The notes beneath the pieces are model-generated. The model was not told the origin of the DNA and ran no database searches. It saw only the letters and a program-made list of their open reading frames with translations. Positions 12,429-24,386 of a stretch of 64,000 bases of DNA are shown one piece after another; positions within the stretch are counted from its first letter, which is position 1; every line of letters begins with the position of its first letter. The position numbers and the translations under genes are program-made. This DNA is from Bimastos eiseni (lineage: Eukaryota; Annelida; Clitellata; Crassiclitellata; Lumbricidae): NCBI GenBank assembly GCA_959347315.1, contig OY365809.1, forward strand, positions 558,001-622,000, read 5' to 3'.

Positions 12429-13997
12429 AACTGGGGGAGGAGGGGTTGAAAATTATCCACATGTCAAGATGTCCCAACCAGGATTTCAAGGGACCTTAAA
12501 TCAGTGTACAGAGGCTAAATTGTAGAGGGTGACAGTGGGTGGGTGCGGGAACAGAAATTTGTTTCTACAGCTGTGTTTTGTTCAATCATCAGTTTAATGA
12601 CATATCAGGGCAAAATTGGCTGCTGAGGTCAAATATAAACACCATATGGGCTTACATTGGCAATTTTACAAACACCATGCACATTTAAGCTGTTCGGGTA
12701 TAACATATTTGAGTCCCAATTTCATTTACTACCAAGGTATACAAGAATCAGTATACATATAGTGCTGGCGATTTTATCCTAGACTTGTCTACAGTAGGTA
12801 GGCTTATATAAATAGATTTACAGCAAACATTATTGTGACTTTACCAATAATGAAGTGAAATAAATGAAAACATAACAACGCAATAGTTTTCGTTAATTTT
12901 TGAACACTAGCAATTTCAACTGTTGGCAAGCCTGTAGTTTTGTCCAGGGTTCCATGTTTGCCTGGCTTCAACCAACTTATAACACACTTTTCGACATTCC
13001 AATGCGGAGGGTCATTAACACCAATCATTAAGAAGTCACAAACAGATGTTAATCAGCCTGTTTCTTTCACTGGTACGATAGAGCTTCATTCGACTAAATC
13101 ATCTCTCACAATCAGCTTAAGGCATACAGGCAGCACTATCAAAGTCATTAACTTAACTTGTTAGGCGTATACCTAACATTGCACCATCACTGCTGTTGAA
13201 CATGCCACACTCTTATACAATATATATGCTGCTTGTTTATCATTAACAGGAAATTTTTTGCTTACTTTCGCTACCTGTTTTCCCCCAAATTGTTCTATTG
13301 AAAGTTATTGGTTATTGAAGAATGAAAAAGATAGACAATGCAAAAGAGTGAAAGTGGAGAGGAAGTGGAGATAGGCCTACTCAAAACTGTTACTACCTTA
13401 GAGGCCAGTTTTTGCAGTCCTTTGGCCTTTGTAATTTCTGTCAGAACTAGATTTCTCATAAACACTTACCCGCTTTGATTCATTAGCATTCTCAGCTCCA
13501 CAGTCACATCAACTTAATTTAGTCGTCCCTGGTTCAGTTTCTCCATCAGGACCATCACATTCTTCAATCTGGAAATCGGTTTGGCGAGAAAATCAAAATT
13601 TCTGCAAGCTCATTTATGCAGTGCCGAAACTGGTTTGATAGTACATACCCACTACAAATTTAGGTCGGTGGCAGATTATATATCACTGCTGTATGGGTTT
13701 CATCTCAATATCATCCAAGTACGTGCATGCAGCTGCTGCGCCCTGTGGGCACACAGCGTATAAAGTGGTCAGAGGTCATTTCCTCTCTCTCTGACACTGC
13801 CCGATACTTATATGTCGACCCCTTCGACGTACAGACTCATGAGGCTTCAAGAAATACTCAGTATAATATTATCATTCTCACCGAGCCACTTCATTATTAC
13901 AGGCAACTCTGTATATTTAGAAAGTGCTTGCACACGCAGTTGCCTACTAGATATTGTTGCTATTTTACTGAAAATGTAACATGAATTTTGAAACAAA

Positions 13998-14051
13998 CAA
14001 ATAGGCCTATCACAAATGCTTGAGCTAAAGCATTTGTGATAGACCTATTTG
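13998..14051. repeat. 24-bp stem inverted repeat
   Basis: caaataggcctatcacaaat begins the left arm and the right arm ends atttgtgatagacctatttg, with a 6-base loop. One mismatch is seen in the stem. The TAGGCCTA motif is inside the arm. Confidence 0.85.
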
Positions 14052-15639
14052 CTATAGGGACCCGGTTAAGATACACTAAGCCACTGCAAGTATATCTGGG
14101 GGGTTTGCCCTGACCCCCCCAGGTAATCTTTGAGAATTAACTAGGGGGGTTGAAAAAACGAACTGGAGGGAGGGTTGAACCCGCCCAACCCAACCCCCCA
14201 CAATTCAATCACTGGGTTCAGACCCCAAGATATAATACGTTGCCGAAATGATGTCATACGCGTACTCTTTAAGTGTCCACTTTTCCGATTGATATTTTCG
14301 ATGATTTCTGTTCGAAATAACATTTCTTGGCGATCATTCGATTGTTTGTCTTCGAACGGCATATAGTTCTTTCGTCCAAATCCGATTCTTCGCTTCTTGT
14401 CATCGAATATTTTCAAGGAATTATTCGATACGCGTCTTGCAAGTAGACTTCCCAAAATGACCATCGTTTCGTTTTATTTCCAAGACAGGAAACAATGACT
14501 TAGCATTCTAGTTCATTAATCAAGAGAGCAAGAAGAATGGCTAAGTAAGTGAGTATGTACTTTATTGAATCGCCTGCAAACGCACTTCGGAAACTCTATA
14601 TGAACAATGAAAGTATTTACAAACACTAGAAAGTCATGCAGCGTGCTAATCTCATCCCATTCCCGCTAGCAACACAGAAGTCTTCCTCATCCCAAAGTAT
14701 ACCATGTATGGTAAAAGGATGGCAAACAATGACCACCGCACATTTGGGGTAGTTAATCTCACTGTCCGTAGGACAGTTGTAGGTCGAAGACGAACCATTT
14801 GAGGCTTTCCACCCTCTTCTCAATATTATTCTTTAATAACCAGAGTAACAACACAGCCTACTTCTATAGCGCCAACTTAAAACAATTCACTGTACCTGGA
14901 TATTACTAGAACAAAGCTATCGCTAAACTAGCATGCCCATAAGGGCCTCTCCAACTCTATTCTCCTCTCAATTCTTCTCTAACTAGTCATACTGTTTCAA
15001 AGCAGATATTAAGGTAGATGGAGGTAGGCTTAAGGTAGGCATAGAACGCCATTATAATATAACGATTGTATCAATGATTAATTAGATATATTAACTAGAG
15101 AAATGAAAATCACCAGCAGAATAAATTGAGCATTACGACTTAACAAATTACATCTGACTTAACAGCTTAAATGACAACCATGAACTCAATGGGAGAAAAC
15201 TGCAGATCATTGTTCGGGTGATAAGCAACAAATCGTGTCGAAAATCCTGTGAGTTTAAAAGAAGTCTTAGCACCATCCAAATACGTACAAAAATTGAGCA
15301 CAAAACAAGGAACAACGAGCGAATATATTACAATCGGAAGCCACTCGATTCAATTCCTCTACTCTGCAGCTTCTTAGTTACAACCGAAAAGATGTTATTC
15401 AGGTTGAATAGATCTGCTTCGACCGATGGAAGACAAACGAATATTAATGCAGAAGCACTAATTGCACATGTGGACGAAAAACAACGAATAATTACCCACA
15501 ACATGACGAAATCTCTACATGAGCAGAAATCTCAAGTCCCACAAATATCACACATGTCAAAATGGTCGTATTAAAAAAAATATTATGAATTTATTAAGCA
15601 CTGCTATGTAACGAATTTAATGAACAAGTAACAATTGAT

Positions 15640-15722
15640 GGCACTGTGCAGTTGTGAGCAAAGGACTTGCTCAATGTCCCTACACTATAAATATACTCTT
15701 CAGGGGATGATCAAACTCATAC
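15640..15722 (-). mobile_element. SINE fragment
   Basis: Carries aaaggacttgctcaatgtcc and ctacac, matching the SINE copies at 8395 and 39225 in the same orientation. Confidence 0.6.
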
Positions 15723-16312
15723 CTTCATTTCGCAAGATGAGCTCACTCTAGCCAATCAGAAACCATGTTCTGTTGTAACATACGTTACTAAAACATTAAC
15801 AAATGTTCATTTTCATTTCCGCTGATTGTTATAGAAAAACTTCATCCTGTTTTTGTAGTAAACATCTGCCATGATTAACCTCCAAAATAAAAGTTCATTA
15901 AAATTTTTATCTCATCGAATTTTGATAAAAAAATAAGTCACTATGATTGTTTTGCAACAAATACCACTTGTAAAACTGTTGATTAAAAGTAGCAAGGCAA
16001 ATGCAAATGTGTTGGATGCCTTAGAAGCTTAACCAAATGGCTGAACAGAAAATGACAAGAACGGAATAATGGTTGAACTTTCAGCGATGAACTGCACAAG
16101 CCAGGCTAAGCTCGGACCTTCTACACAAAGGACAGTTTCAAGTCCTGAACACATTATTAAACTGCTAAATAAGAAAGTCTGATATCATGATTCTGTGGCG
16201 GTCTTCTCATCTCCTGCTTCTTCTTACAACTCCATTTTCATGACAAAATCTTCCTACCGATGCACGATATGTTGTTGCTAAGGCCGACTTCCGTAGCTAG
16301 GCAACCGTGACG

Positions 16313-16574
16313 TCACCTGGGCGGTCGCCGTGGTGAGTCATTGGCATCAAGATTCATCAATGGAATCCCGGAATGCATTGCTTCCGTCTGTTCATCCATG
16401 CTTAAGTCATCATCTGACATTGCTCTCGGCAGGTGCCGAAGTTGCCGTATCTGTCTCGGTCGGAGCATCCTGCGCAGGAAACCAGTCTCACAGCAGCGGC
16501 ACAGGAAGTAGAAGTTAAGGACAAGGCTGAGACATGCGACAATAGAGAGGCTAACAACGGTTGACAGCCAATTC
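16313..16574 (-). CDS. NAGPA: NAGPA last exon, membrane helix and cytoplasmic tail
   Basis: Encodes a hydrophobic helix, then CRCCETGFLRRMLRPRQIRQ and an acidic end before the TGA at 16313. The tail contains basic clusters and MSDDDLSMDE. The reading frame is clear; the join to the preceding exon is not. Confidence 0.82.
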
Positions 16575-19500
16575 CTGGAAATACAAAGGTAAAGGGGTGA
16601 AAATAGGCTGAGGCAATAGATTTCTTAACATTGCTCTACAGAAACGCAACAGTGACAGATTTAAGAATCCCTAAAGAAACCTCTTAGCAGTTAAGGCCAT
16701 GAGGTCAAAGATCGTTTGGATGATACACAAACGCAATCATTCTAACAAGAGATCTTTCATTAAGGAGAGTAATTTCCACACAGCATCATTTCGATCTGAC
16801 CAATCAATCGGTCAACGCTATCAAATGCATTAAACAGTCTGTCAATATTTCAATGTGGGTCAAAAGGTGGCCTAATGTCTAGACTGACCAATTAATTAAG
16901 TAAAGAAAACAGTTTTCAATAGAGAATAATATCTTACAGAAATTACATACAACGATTAATTTACTACGTCAAATTCTGAACTTTGACTAAGAAGAGAGGA
17001 AAACGAACGTCAGTTCCTGAGGCGAAACGAGGGCCATCCTTCTGTTTGTAATCATTAGATCTCCAAAACATTGACCCTCTAATGTCAGCCAAAAACAACA
17101 CAGAAATAACAATTGACCGTTTATTGATTCATTCATTCAAATATTGATACAGCGCCCTTTCAAGGCAACTACTAAAAAGCCCATTTATGATTTCATAATG
17201 CAGTTAATTTATTAATAAATTGAATTGTATTATTGAAGCACATTGAAGAACAGAATGAGTCTAACCATAAAGTTAATCTCACTTACTTATGAATTTATTT
17301 TGAAGCGACATCAGATGATGTCCTGCAGTTTAAACATCTGCACAAGTTACTTACTAATTGCAATTTCTACAACAAAAGTAGAATTTAAAGTAACAGTTAG
17401 TAGGGCTTCAAGGGAAGAAAGACACAGGGAAAGACTATTTGTAAAGAGAGACAGACAGGGATTTGAATCAGAGAATTGAACAGCATCACCACTCAGCCAA
17501 AACACCTCCTATCATAAAGCACAGGTGAGCGGTTGGTGACCTTTCCAGTGAGTTGATGGAGGTCGAAGGTCACACGATCCGTCGATCTGGTCACAGAAGC
17601 ATCCATCTCTACAGTTGCAAATGCCACTGCACTTCTCACCAAAACTCCCCAGAGGACAACCTACAGGCAGCATAGACAACCTACAGACAACATAGACAAC
17701 CTACAAACAGCATAGACAACATCCATTGATCAAAAACACAACTTGAACGACAACATCAATACTTGACATCAAAATCTTAAGCTCAAATATTTCAAAATCA
17801 CTACTTCTTCTCTTTGGGCCATGCACACTGACAGTGCTTCTGAATGGTTTGCCCTAGTAAAGACACTCTATAAATACTTAAATACAATACAAAGAAGACA
17901 AAGAAAGCGACAGAAGACAGACTCACTCGATTCGCAAGACAATCCGGTGAATCCAGACGGACAATTGCACTGACCCGTGACAGCGTCACAGTCTGTCCGG
18001 TTGCCAGGGCAACGACACGTACTCCGGCAGTCGTAGCCGTATTTACCCTCTGAGCAGACGACCGAACAACTGTCTCCATGGTAACCGGGGTGGCACTTGC
18101 AACCCTCTGTGAGACGACAACGTACATACAGAACATTTAGAAAGATCTTGAAGAAAGAAAGAATGTTGTAAATATTAATCAGAGTAGACTTAGATTCATT
18201 CACCAAATAGTTCTAGACCAATATTCTGAGTATGATCTCTCAATATGGTAACACAACAACAAACTTTAAACTATTTGACGATCAGTCTTACAGGTCAATT
18301 ATAGGTCGAATGCTGACAGAGTTTACATGTCCCATGCTATAATAGAGTTGCAGAGGTAAGCACAACTGTTTGACCTGCATGTTAATACTCTGTATTCTAA
18401 TATCACAAGATCTGTAGTGAAACACAGTTCCTTAGGGATTTCGGTCAAGACTGATCCTTAGGACCGATTTATTGGTCTTTCAGATTTTCAAAGGGTTTAG
18501 AGGTTTAACATGCATTGTATGTAATACATTGAAATGAGACAAACGCAATTCCACTCTTAACTTCCGCCTATTATCAACTAACTTGGCACCTGGGGTGCAG
18601 CGACCATTCCCCGAACAGTTGGTGCCAGGGCATAGAAGGTGCTGGCATTTGGCACCATTCCAGTTGGCATCACAAGCGCACTTCCCTGCGTGACAGGCGC
18701 CGTGAGGGCCGCACCCAGGAACACATCTGTATCCAGAGACACAGACAATTGTTGAGACATTCCGAGCGACATTGTAGGCCATGCCATCTATTGTTCTAAA
18801 GTCACAATAACATCACAAACATTCACAGTTTTAGTCAGTGCTCCAAAATTCCAGTACAACGTTTATTGAACAAATAAAGTGTCATCAAACAATTCTTTTG
18901 TCACAGATGTTATCAGTAAAATGTGGCCTTTATCGCAAACTGAATCTGCCTTGTCTATCTCTGAAAGTCTGAAGCCAATTGCTTATAAAGCTCCTTTTGC
19001 AAATCAATGCTCCCAAATTCCAGTACAATTTTTGTTGAACTACATTGTGCTATCAAACAGTTCTAATCTCATCATAGAGGGAGCTCAAAATTCAACCTAA
19101 CATTCTTACTCACAGAAACTAAAAATAATCAGTTACTATTTAACAGTAACTGTAATAGGTTACTTTTTTCTAAAGTAACAATTTGTAGTAACACATTACC
19201 TTTTATTTTCCGGTACCTATTAATGTAAGCGGTTACTTATGTCTATGCAACAGCGCACACACACATCCACACACGCACCTAGTGTCTGATGGATAGTTGA
19301 TGACTGATCCATTCAGAACAGCAGTGGCTGATCCTCCTCCATCAAGATTAATCGCATTGACAATCCCGAGCGACACCAAAAACTCCGCAAACTCATTAAG
19401 ATTAAGGCTACACACAAAGAAATTATTTAAATTAATAACTAATAAAATTTTACTAAATATTAATAATGCGCATCAATAATGAAAAATGAACCCAGTGACA

Positions 19501-22133
19501 TCGAATATAAATGTCGACGATTTAGAAGTTGGGAAAACAAGAAATCCAAGTCCTAAGGATGACTCATCGTGAAATAATTGGTTTTAAGTATTTTTTTTAG
19601 TTGATGTTGAGAGGGTGTTGTTCGGATGTTACAGTGTCCCATGCAATAGGATTGAACTCACAAAATCAACTAAACAGCAACTGACCAAGTCCTCTACACG
19701 AATATACTAATGAGTCGCAAACCATAATATGTCACTGATTTCCTAATTAAAATATCTTAATGGCATGCTTACTATAATATGCCAATGAGATGTTAACTAT
19801 AATATGCTAATGAAATGTTAATGATAATATGTAAATGAGATGCTAATTACAATCTGCTAATGGAAACGCAAATGCACTGACCCTCTTTCGTATGACTTGC
19901 CCTCTACCTGGACGATGTGGACGCGTCCTTCTATGTCGTGTCCAATTGCGGTTCGTGCTGATATCACGTCGATAAACCTCTGCAACGTCCCTGCACAATG
20001 CACATGTACAACAACACAACCAGGATTGTGGTAAGGGCTAGGATTAGGGTAAAAGCTAGAATTAGGGTAAAAGCTAGAATTAGGGTAAAAGCTAGAATTA
20101 GGGTAAGGGATAGCACTGGGGTTGGGATTAGGGTAATGGTAAGGACTAGGTTTAGGATGAGGATAAGGGTTAGGGTTGAATCATCATCCATCTAATGATG
20201 AAGCATCATTCGATGGCACGGAGAAACTGTGAGTGAAGGAGGAGGAGGATGATGATGAGGCTCAAGCCCACAGAGGAGGAGGAGGAGGAGGAGAGAAAGA
20301 GGAGAAGGGTTGAATCTATACTCTCAGTGTTAGAAGGTGAAAGCACAAACCAATTGGCTACCAAGAATCAACAATGAAATCAGAAAAGCGAATGCTTGTT
20401 GAAACCTGTTGACTGGACGTCTGGACATTCAGCCACTTTGCTCGTCTCCACATAGGTTTCCCCATTCCGAACCAACCATATGACCCCACCGATAAGTTGG
20501 TCAAACATTTCATTCAATGCGATGCCTTCTGGAATATACCTAAACCAGAACCAAACAAATTCCCTGGATATATCAATCAACTGATACAATCATAACAAAG
20601 CACAGATAAGTTTGGGTGATCAAGAGGTGAAGTACATTCATTCACTCATTCGTTCATTCAATGAATTTATATGGAGCCTTAACAAGGCATTAGATCATCC
20701 TTCTGGAATAGACATCCACTATGATACACACTCAGAGGAAAGCTTTTCAAAGAGCATTAAGTAGTACTGTTAGACAGTGATGTTCAGAGCATGTGCAAAG
20801 ACATCAAAAGGCGCTACATAAATAGCAGGAGACATATAGACATATAATATACATACAAGCATACACATCTCCTCAAAGAATCTCCCACCCACCCCCAGTG
20901 AAAAAAGCTCTGACAAAGGTCATAAAAAGTGAACTCAATCGTTCACAAATATCTCATGACATTGAAGTAGTAATTATAATGTGAAAAATAATAATAATAA
21001 GACGGGTTATGTGGCTCTGAAACTAACAGCAGACAATTCGGAATGCTTGTAAAAGTCATCACCATAGGAGGTAGTAAACAGAAAGAGATTTGAAGAGAAA
21101 GTCTCTTCACCCAAAGAACAAAGCTCCGTCTTTTTTTATCCCGAAGTGAACATTCTGAATGCCGCCTGAATTAAACGCCTCTTGACCATCACTGACAACA
21201 TTTCCTAAAACAGCGTAACAACAATAAGAAATTAAAATGAAGGTTAGCTAAAAAACTGAAAGAGGCAAAGGGTCAACATGTCATTGTCCTCACGATTCTG
21301 ATCATTATTATTAATATTTTATTGTTTCTCTTTGATGTATTACATAAATATGGTCATCAGGAATTAAAGAATTATCTGGAGAAAAGAAAATTCTGGGCCG
21401 GTTCAAAACTATCAAGATTCAGCAGATCACAAGGAGGGTGTCTTAGAAGCAAAGAGCTGGATTATGATGGCGATGCTGAAAACAGTTTACCTTAATAATT
21501 ATTACTTCTACTACAGAGTAGTAGATGTTAATTATTTATTATTATTCACAACAATTATTTTTACTCACAAAAGATAAACAATGATAACCAAAATTAACAG
21601 AATTTGGAACAACATGTTTTTAGAACTATGAAAAGTATCACCACAGTCGTCATCATCGTAATTGTGTACCTTTTCAACACGACTTTAAGGCGCCAGAAGA
21701 GATTAGAGAGGCGCATTACATATGAATATGCATTAAGACATTACCCAGACATGCGCCGTCAGTGACGTTGAAGAATCCTCCATTGACAGCAAATAGACAC
21801 TGCTTCTGATTCGCAGAGGCAGCAACCGTCTCTCGAACTTTCTTCGAGCATCCTCCGATCGTCTGCGGTTCTAGGATCATGATCGTCAGAGCAGGATCAT
21901 TGACGATCACCTGATGGCCATGGACCAATCGTCGATCAATAAAATCAAAGCTCTTTGAGAAATATCGCACATTCACTGGATTTGTCAATCTGTCATTGGT
22001 CGCGTTGAGCGGTGGAAATGACTCACTTGTGACGTTGTTGTACTTGGCTGGTTGGCAGTCACGCACGTGTCGATGGCTGCGGTGGAGCCCACCCACTCGC
22101 CCAATTGGTGGGAAAATATCATTCTCAAGGCCA
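16313..22133 (-). CDS. NAGPA: N-acetylglucosamine-1-phosphodiester alpha-N-acetylglucosaminidase (5' exon missing)
   Basis: This is the mannose 6-phosphate uncovering enzyme of the trans-Golgi, which removes the covering GlcNAc from lysosomal enzyme tags. Exons: 22133-21745, 21204-21111, 20539-20406, 19990-19882, 19407-19279, 18795-18590, 18106-17927, 17660-17541 and 16574-16313. The catalytic domain shows AVNGGFFNVTDGACLGN, GGVIWLVRNG, DVISARTAIGHD and NAINLDGGGSAT. Next come Cys-rich EGF-like segments, then one membrane helix (STVVSLSIVACLSLVLNFYF) and a basic cytoplasmic tail. The order matches vertebrate NAGPA. All joins are in phase except the last (phase 1 out of exon 17660-17541, phase 2 into 16574-16313), so a short exon between them is probably missed. 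The signal-peptide exon upstream of 22133 was not found; it may lie beyond the LINE fragment at 22.4 kb. Confidence 0.92.
17541..17660 (-). CDS. NAGPA: NAGPA exon, last Cys-rich repeat
   Basis: Encodes CPLGSFGEKCSGICNCRDGC and FCDQIDGSCDLRPP, matching the vertebrate CPLGWHG...C.CDP segment. Phase 1 at both ends. Confidence 0.88.
17927..18106 (-). CDS. NAGPA: NAGPA exon, EGF/laminin-like Cys-rich region
   Basis: Encodes GCKCHPGYHGDSCSVVCSEG and CRCPGNRTDCDAVTGQCNCP. Phase 1 at both ends, strong gtgagt donor. Confidence 0.9.
18590..18795 (-). CDS. NAGPA: NAGPA exon, EGF-like region
   Basis: Encodes NVSTIVCVSGYRCVPGCGPH and a Cys-rich stretch ending SGNGRCTP. The ctttag acceptor is needed for frame; the nearer AG is out of phase. 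Confidence 0.88.
19110..19225. repeat. AGTAAC/GTTACT cluster (MITE-like)
   Basis: The motif gttact and its complement agtaac recur many times in about 115 bp within a NAGPA intron. This self-complementary pattern is typical of terminal regions of hAT-like MITEs. Confidence 0.45.
19279..19407 (-). CDS. NAGPA: NAGPA exon with DGGGSAT motif
   Basis: Encodes LNLNEFAEFLVSLGIVNAIN followed by LDGGGSATAVLNGSVINYPS, the signature of the phosphodiester glycosidase domain. Donor gtgcgt. Confidence 0.95.
19882..19990 (-). CDS. NAGPA: NAGPA exon
   Basis: Encodes RFIDVISARTAIGHDIEGRV, near-identical in pattern to the human NVISARTAIGHD motif. The tgtgcag acceptor at 19991 is the one that keeps phase. 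Confidence 0.9.
20025..20180. repeat. Degenerate telomere-like tandem repeat, 17-bp unit
   Basis: Three to four copies of aaaagctagaattaggg t and neighbouring ggttaggg-like units. It is internal to a NAGPA intron. The alternating Leu/Ile and Arg/Val ORFs on both strands are artefacts. Confidence 0.85.
20230..20310. repeat. (GGA)n purine-rich repeat
   Basis: Impure GGA trinucleotide repeats in a NAGPA intron, next to the telomere-like repeat. Confidence 0.85.
20406..20539 (-). CDS. NAGPA: NAGPA exon
   Basis: Encodes YIPEGIALNEMFDQLIGGVI and WLVRNGETYVETS. Phase 2 in and phase 1 out. Confidence 0.92.
21111..21204 (-). CDS. NAGPA: NAGPA exon
   Basis: Encodes NVVSDGQEAFNSGGIQNVHF and GIKKDGALFFG, matching the vertebrate GNVVSDE...SGGLQNAQFGI segment. 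Phase 1 in and phase 2 out. It is short enough to be missed by ORF length alone. Confidence 0.9.
21745..22133 (-). CDS. NAGPA: NAGPA exon, start of catalytic domain
   Basis: Encodes NDIFPPIGRVGGLHRSHRHV through CLFAVNGGFFNVTDGACLG. The acceptor aaatgtag at 22134 is inferred, because a stop codon lies just upstream. Ends in phase 1 at a gtaatg donor. Confidence 0.85.
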
Positions 22134-22403
22134 CTACATTTAAATATTTTTCATTTATCAATAAAATTCAAAAGCTAGCAACAAGACATAATTTATGCAT
22201 ACTTCTGCATATCATTAAAACCGTAACAGTGTACACATATCCCAATGCACAGTTATAGGCAAGCTTAAGCGAATTCACAGCTAGTTCTTTGGTGAGTCAT
22301 TAAAACGTGTAATCCACTTCTTCGGCTATAGCACACGGGGGGGAGATAGTATTGGGGACTGAAACAGTTCGTTCAAAGTGCATCGACTTAGGAAAGATGT
22401 CTT

Positions 22404-23060
22404 ATGAGACTTATGTCTCGTTGCTTGCTTCTGAATTTTATTAATAAAACTAATTTCATTTTGTTTAAGTCACATAGGAAAATTAGTCCTAGGGATAATC
22501 TAAGTTTGCTCATTAATGATATTCCTATAAATCAGGTAGAGTCCACTAAGTTTCTTGGGGTCTATATTGACCAGCATTTTACCTGGAAAGATCACATTAA
22601 CCACATTTCTTCAAAAATCGCAAGGAACGTTGGCATTTTGGCCAGAACTTCTCATGTACTCCCGAAGTCAATTAGAATTAAATTGTATTACTCCCTTGTC
22701 TACCCATACTTGACCTTTTGCAATATGATATTGGCATCCACATATGTATCTAGGCTCAGAAAACTAGTGTTACTATAAAAGAGAGCGGTAAGAATAATAG
22801 AAGGTGCTCGTAGATGCACGCATACAGGGGGATACTACAAGGAGTACAAGCTATTGAAAATTAGTCAAATTACGGTCCTCCAAATGTCTGAGTTCATATA
22901 CTGATACGAACACGGCTTACTCCCTGCTTTCTTTAGACGATATTTTTCCACTGGACTTGACACCCACAATACTAGAAATATAACAGCTTATCGCCCCATA
23001 AAAGCTCGAACCAATGCACGCGAGCCTTCCTCGTCAATTCATTAATGCACTAAATCATTA
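22404..23060 (+). pseudogene. Non-LTR retrotransposon reverse transcriptase C-terminal fragment
   Basis: The first open part contains KFLGVYIDQHFTWKDHI, IRIKLYYSLVYPYLTFCNMI and STYVSRLRKL, which is the end of a Jockey/LINE-type reverse transcriptase. After a stop at 22776, the same frame continues as KRAVRIIEGA and GGYYKEYKLLKISQI, and then decays. There is no 5' part and no endonuclease. It is a dead 5'-truncated copy and probably sits in NAGPA intron 1. Confidence 0.85.
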
Positions 23061-24371
23061 AATACAGTAAATCCTAATTAATTACTAATCGCTACAATAC
23101 ATTTAACTATATGTTGTATATAATGGTGCATATGACTGCATTTAGTTAAGCTTTGTTCATTTTTTCATTTGGTGCTTTGTTGCGTTTTAGAATTAATTTG
23201 CAATAAAGATAAATTGTCATTTATTAGTGTGATTTAGTTGCTACAAGGGGGTCCCTATTTAGCATGATTCGCATCCCTTCTGGGGCTTCCATTGTAGCCA
23301 ATATAAATTTGCTTGTGCATATTGTGAGATGTACTATAATTTGTTGTTGGTTACAATAAAACACTTTTGATTTGAAGATCAAAAGCACGCTAGCAAGGGC
23401 ACTAGAAATCCAATCGCAGGGCACCAGCTTATTCACAAGCAGTAGTATATAACTAACAACTTAAAATGTAGCTTTTATTTAGCTGTGCAGGACGTCAGTT
23501 GATGTGTAAGTTGGGGAACCTGTATACACACACAAAATAAATGCAAACTGAACTCACGGAACTTGTTTATGGCGTACGGTGTAACATTACATAAGTTGTA
23601 AAATATCTATCGGTACGCTCACTGACCTTTCATCGGCTGCTAAAATTAGAAAGTGGCGAATCAAATAAAAATATTGTAGGATTTTAATCATTTGTACAGA
23701 TAAAACTACTTAATAATAACTTCGGTATTCTTCATAAACAACATCACATGGATGGCGCCATATTTGTCTCTACGCTGTCCCACCAGTCTACAACGAATGT
23801 CATGATGTATCTCCAAATCTACAACAGAGGTGCTAACAAATATTTAACCAGCGATCAGCGTAAACTAAGCGATTTAATTAACTGTTTATTTGAAAAAGCA
23901 CAGAAAATTAATTTCTTAGCACTTAGGACTGGTATGGTACTGCTCATCACACGTTTTCAGAAGGAAGCATACTTTAAATAAGCGTGTAGGCCCTAAGAAG
24001 AATAGCATTAAATTCTTATTTTGAAATGCTATTTTTATTTTCTTTGATCATCCGCACCTTTACAACGCGTTTTCTTAAAGAAGTGCCAAATTAGCAATTG
24101 GAAAGTTTATAATATTAAATATTTTAAATGTGACAGTGACAGAAATACTTTTATTGAAAGCGTCGAGAAGCATATTAAATCATTAAATTCAAACGTTAAA
24201 GAAAATTTACTTGTCGTTATTTTTATCTGTTTAAGATAAAAACACAATGCCAGCAGAATCAGTATTTTAATTAAGTTAAAGAGGAATAAAAGTTCAGCGC
24301 TACATAAGCTTACGCAACTATTTATGGCCCATCTTATGCTGCTGATTAATGTTTGGATATAACTTGATGTC
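23061..24371. other. Interval between LINE fragment and NDUFV3 exon 1
   Basis: No exon is recognised. NAGPA (minus) and NDUFV3 (plus) are head to head, so this stretch should contain the NAGPA first exon and possibly a shared promoter. A dispersed ggcaccagcttattcac motif lies at 23416-23438. Confidence 0.5.
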
Positions 24372-24386
24372 ATGGCGTTCGTTAGG
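24372..24386 (+). CDS. NDUFV3: NDUFV3 candidate exon 1
   Basis: ATGGCGTTCGTTAGG before a gttagt donor, giving MAFVR. It fits the phase of exon 2, but another start cannot be excluded. Confidence 0.35.

Larger units (their letters stand above)
9430..16312. other. Intergenic region between ANKS6-like and NAGPA
   Basis: No gene is recognised in these 6.9 kb. The stretch must include the ANKS6-like promoter and the NAGPA 3' UTR. It holds a nested palindrome (10059-10218), TA repeats with a central palindrome (12233-12425), a 24-bp stem hairpin (13998-14051), a SINE fragment near 15650 and many TAGGCCTA motifs. Two minus-strand ORFs (14464-14141 and 14823-14626) are not convincing. The second is followed by an AATAAA at about 14566. 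Confidence 0.7.

Noticed and set aside
15218..15574. 118-aa plus-strand ORF
   Set aside because: No recognisable domain, no splice support and ordinary base composition; likely chance.
23224..23436. 70-aa minus-strand ORF as the missing NAGPA signal-peptide exon
   Set aside because: Its start lies in a dispersed repeat motif (accagcttattcac) and no donor of the needed phase follows.
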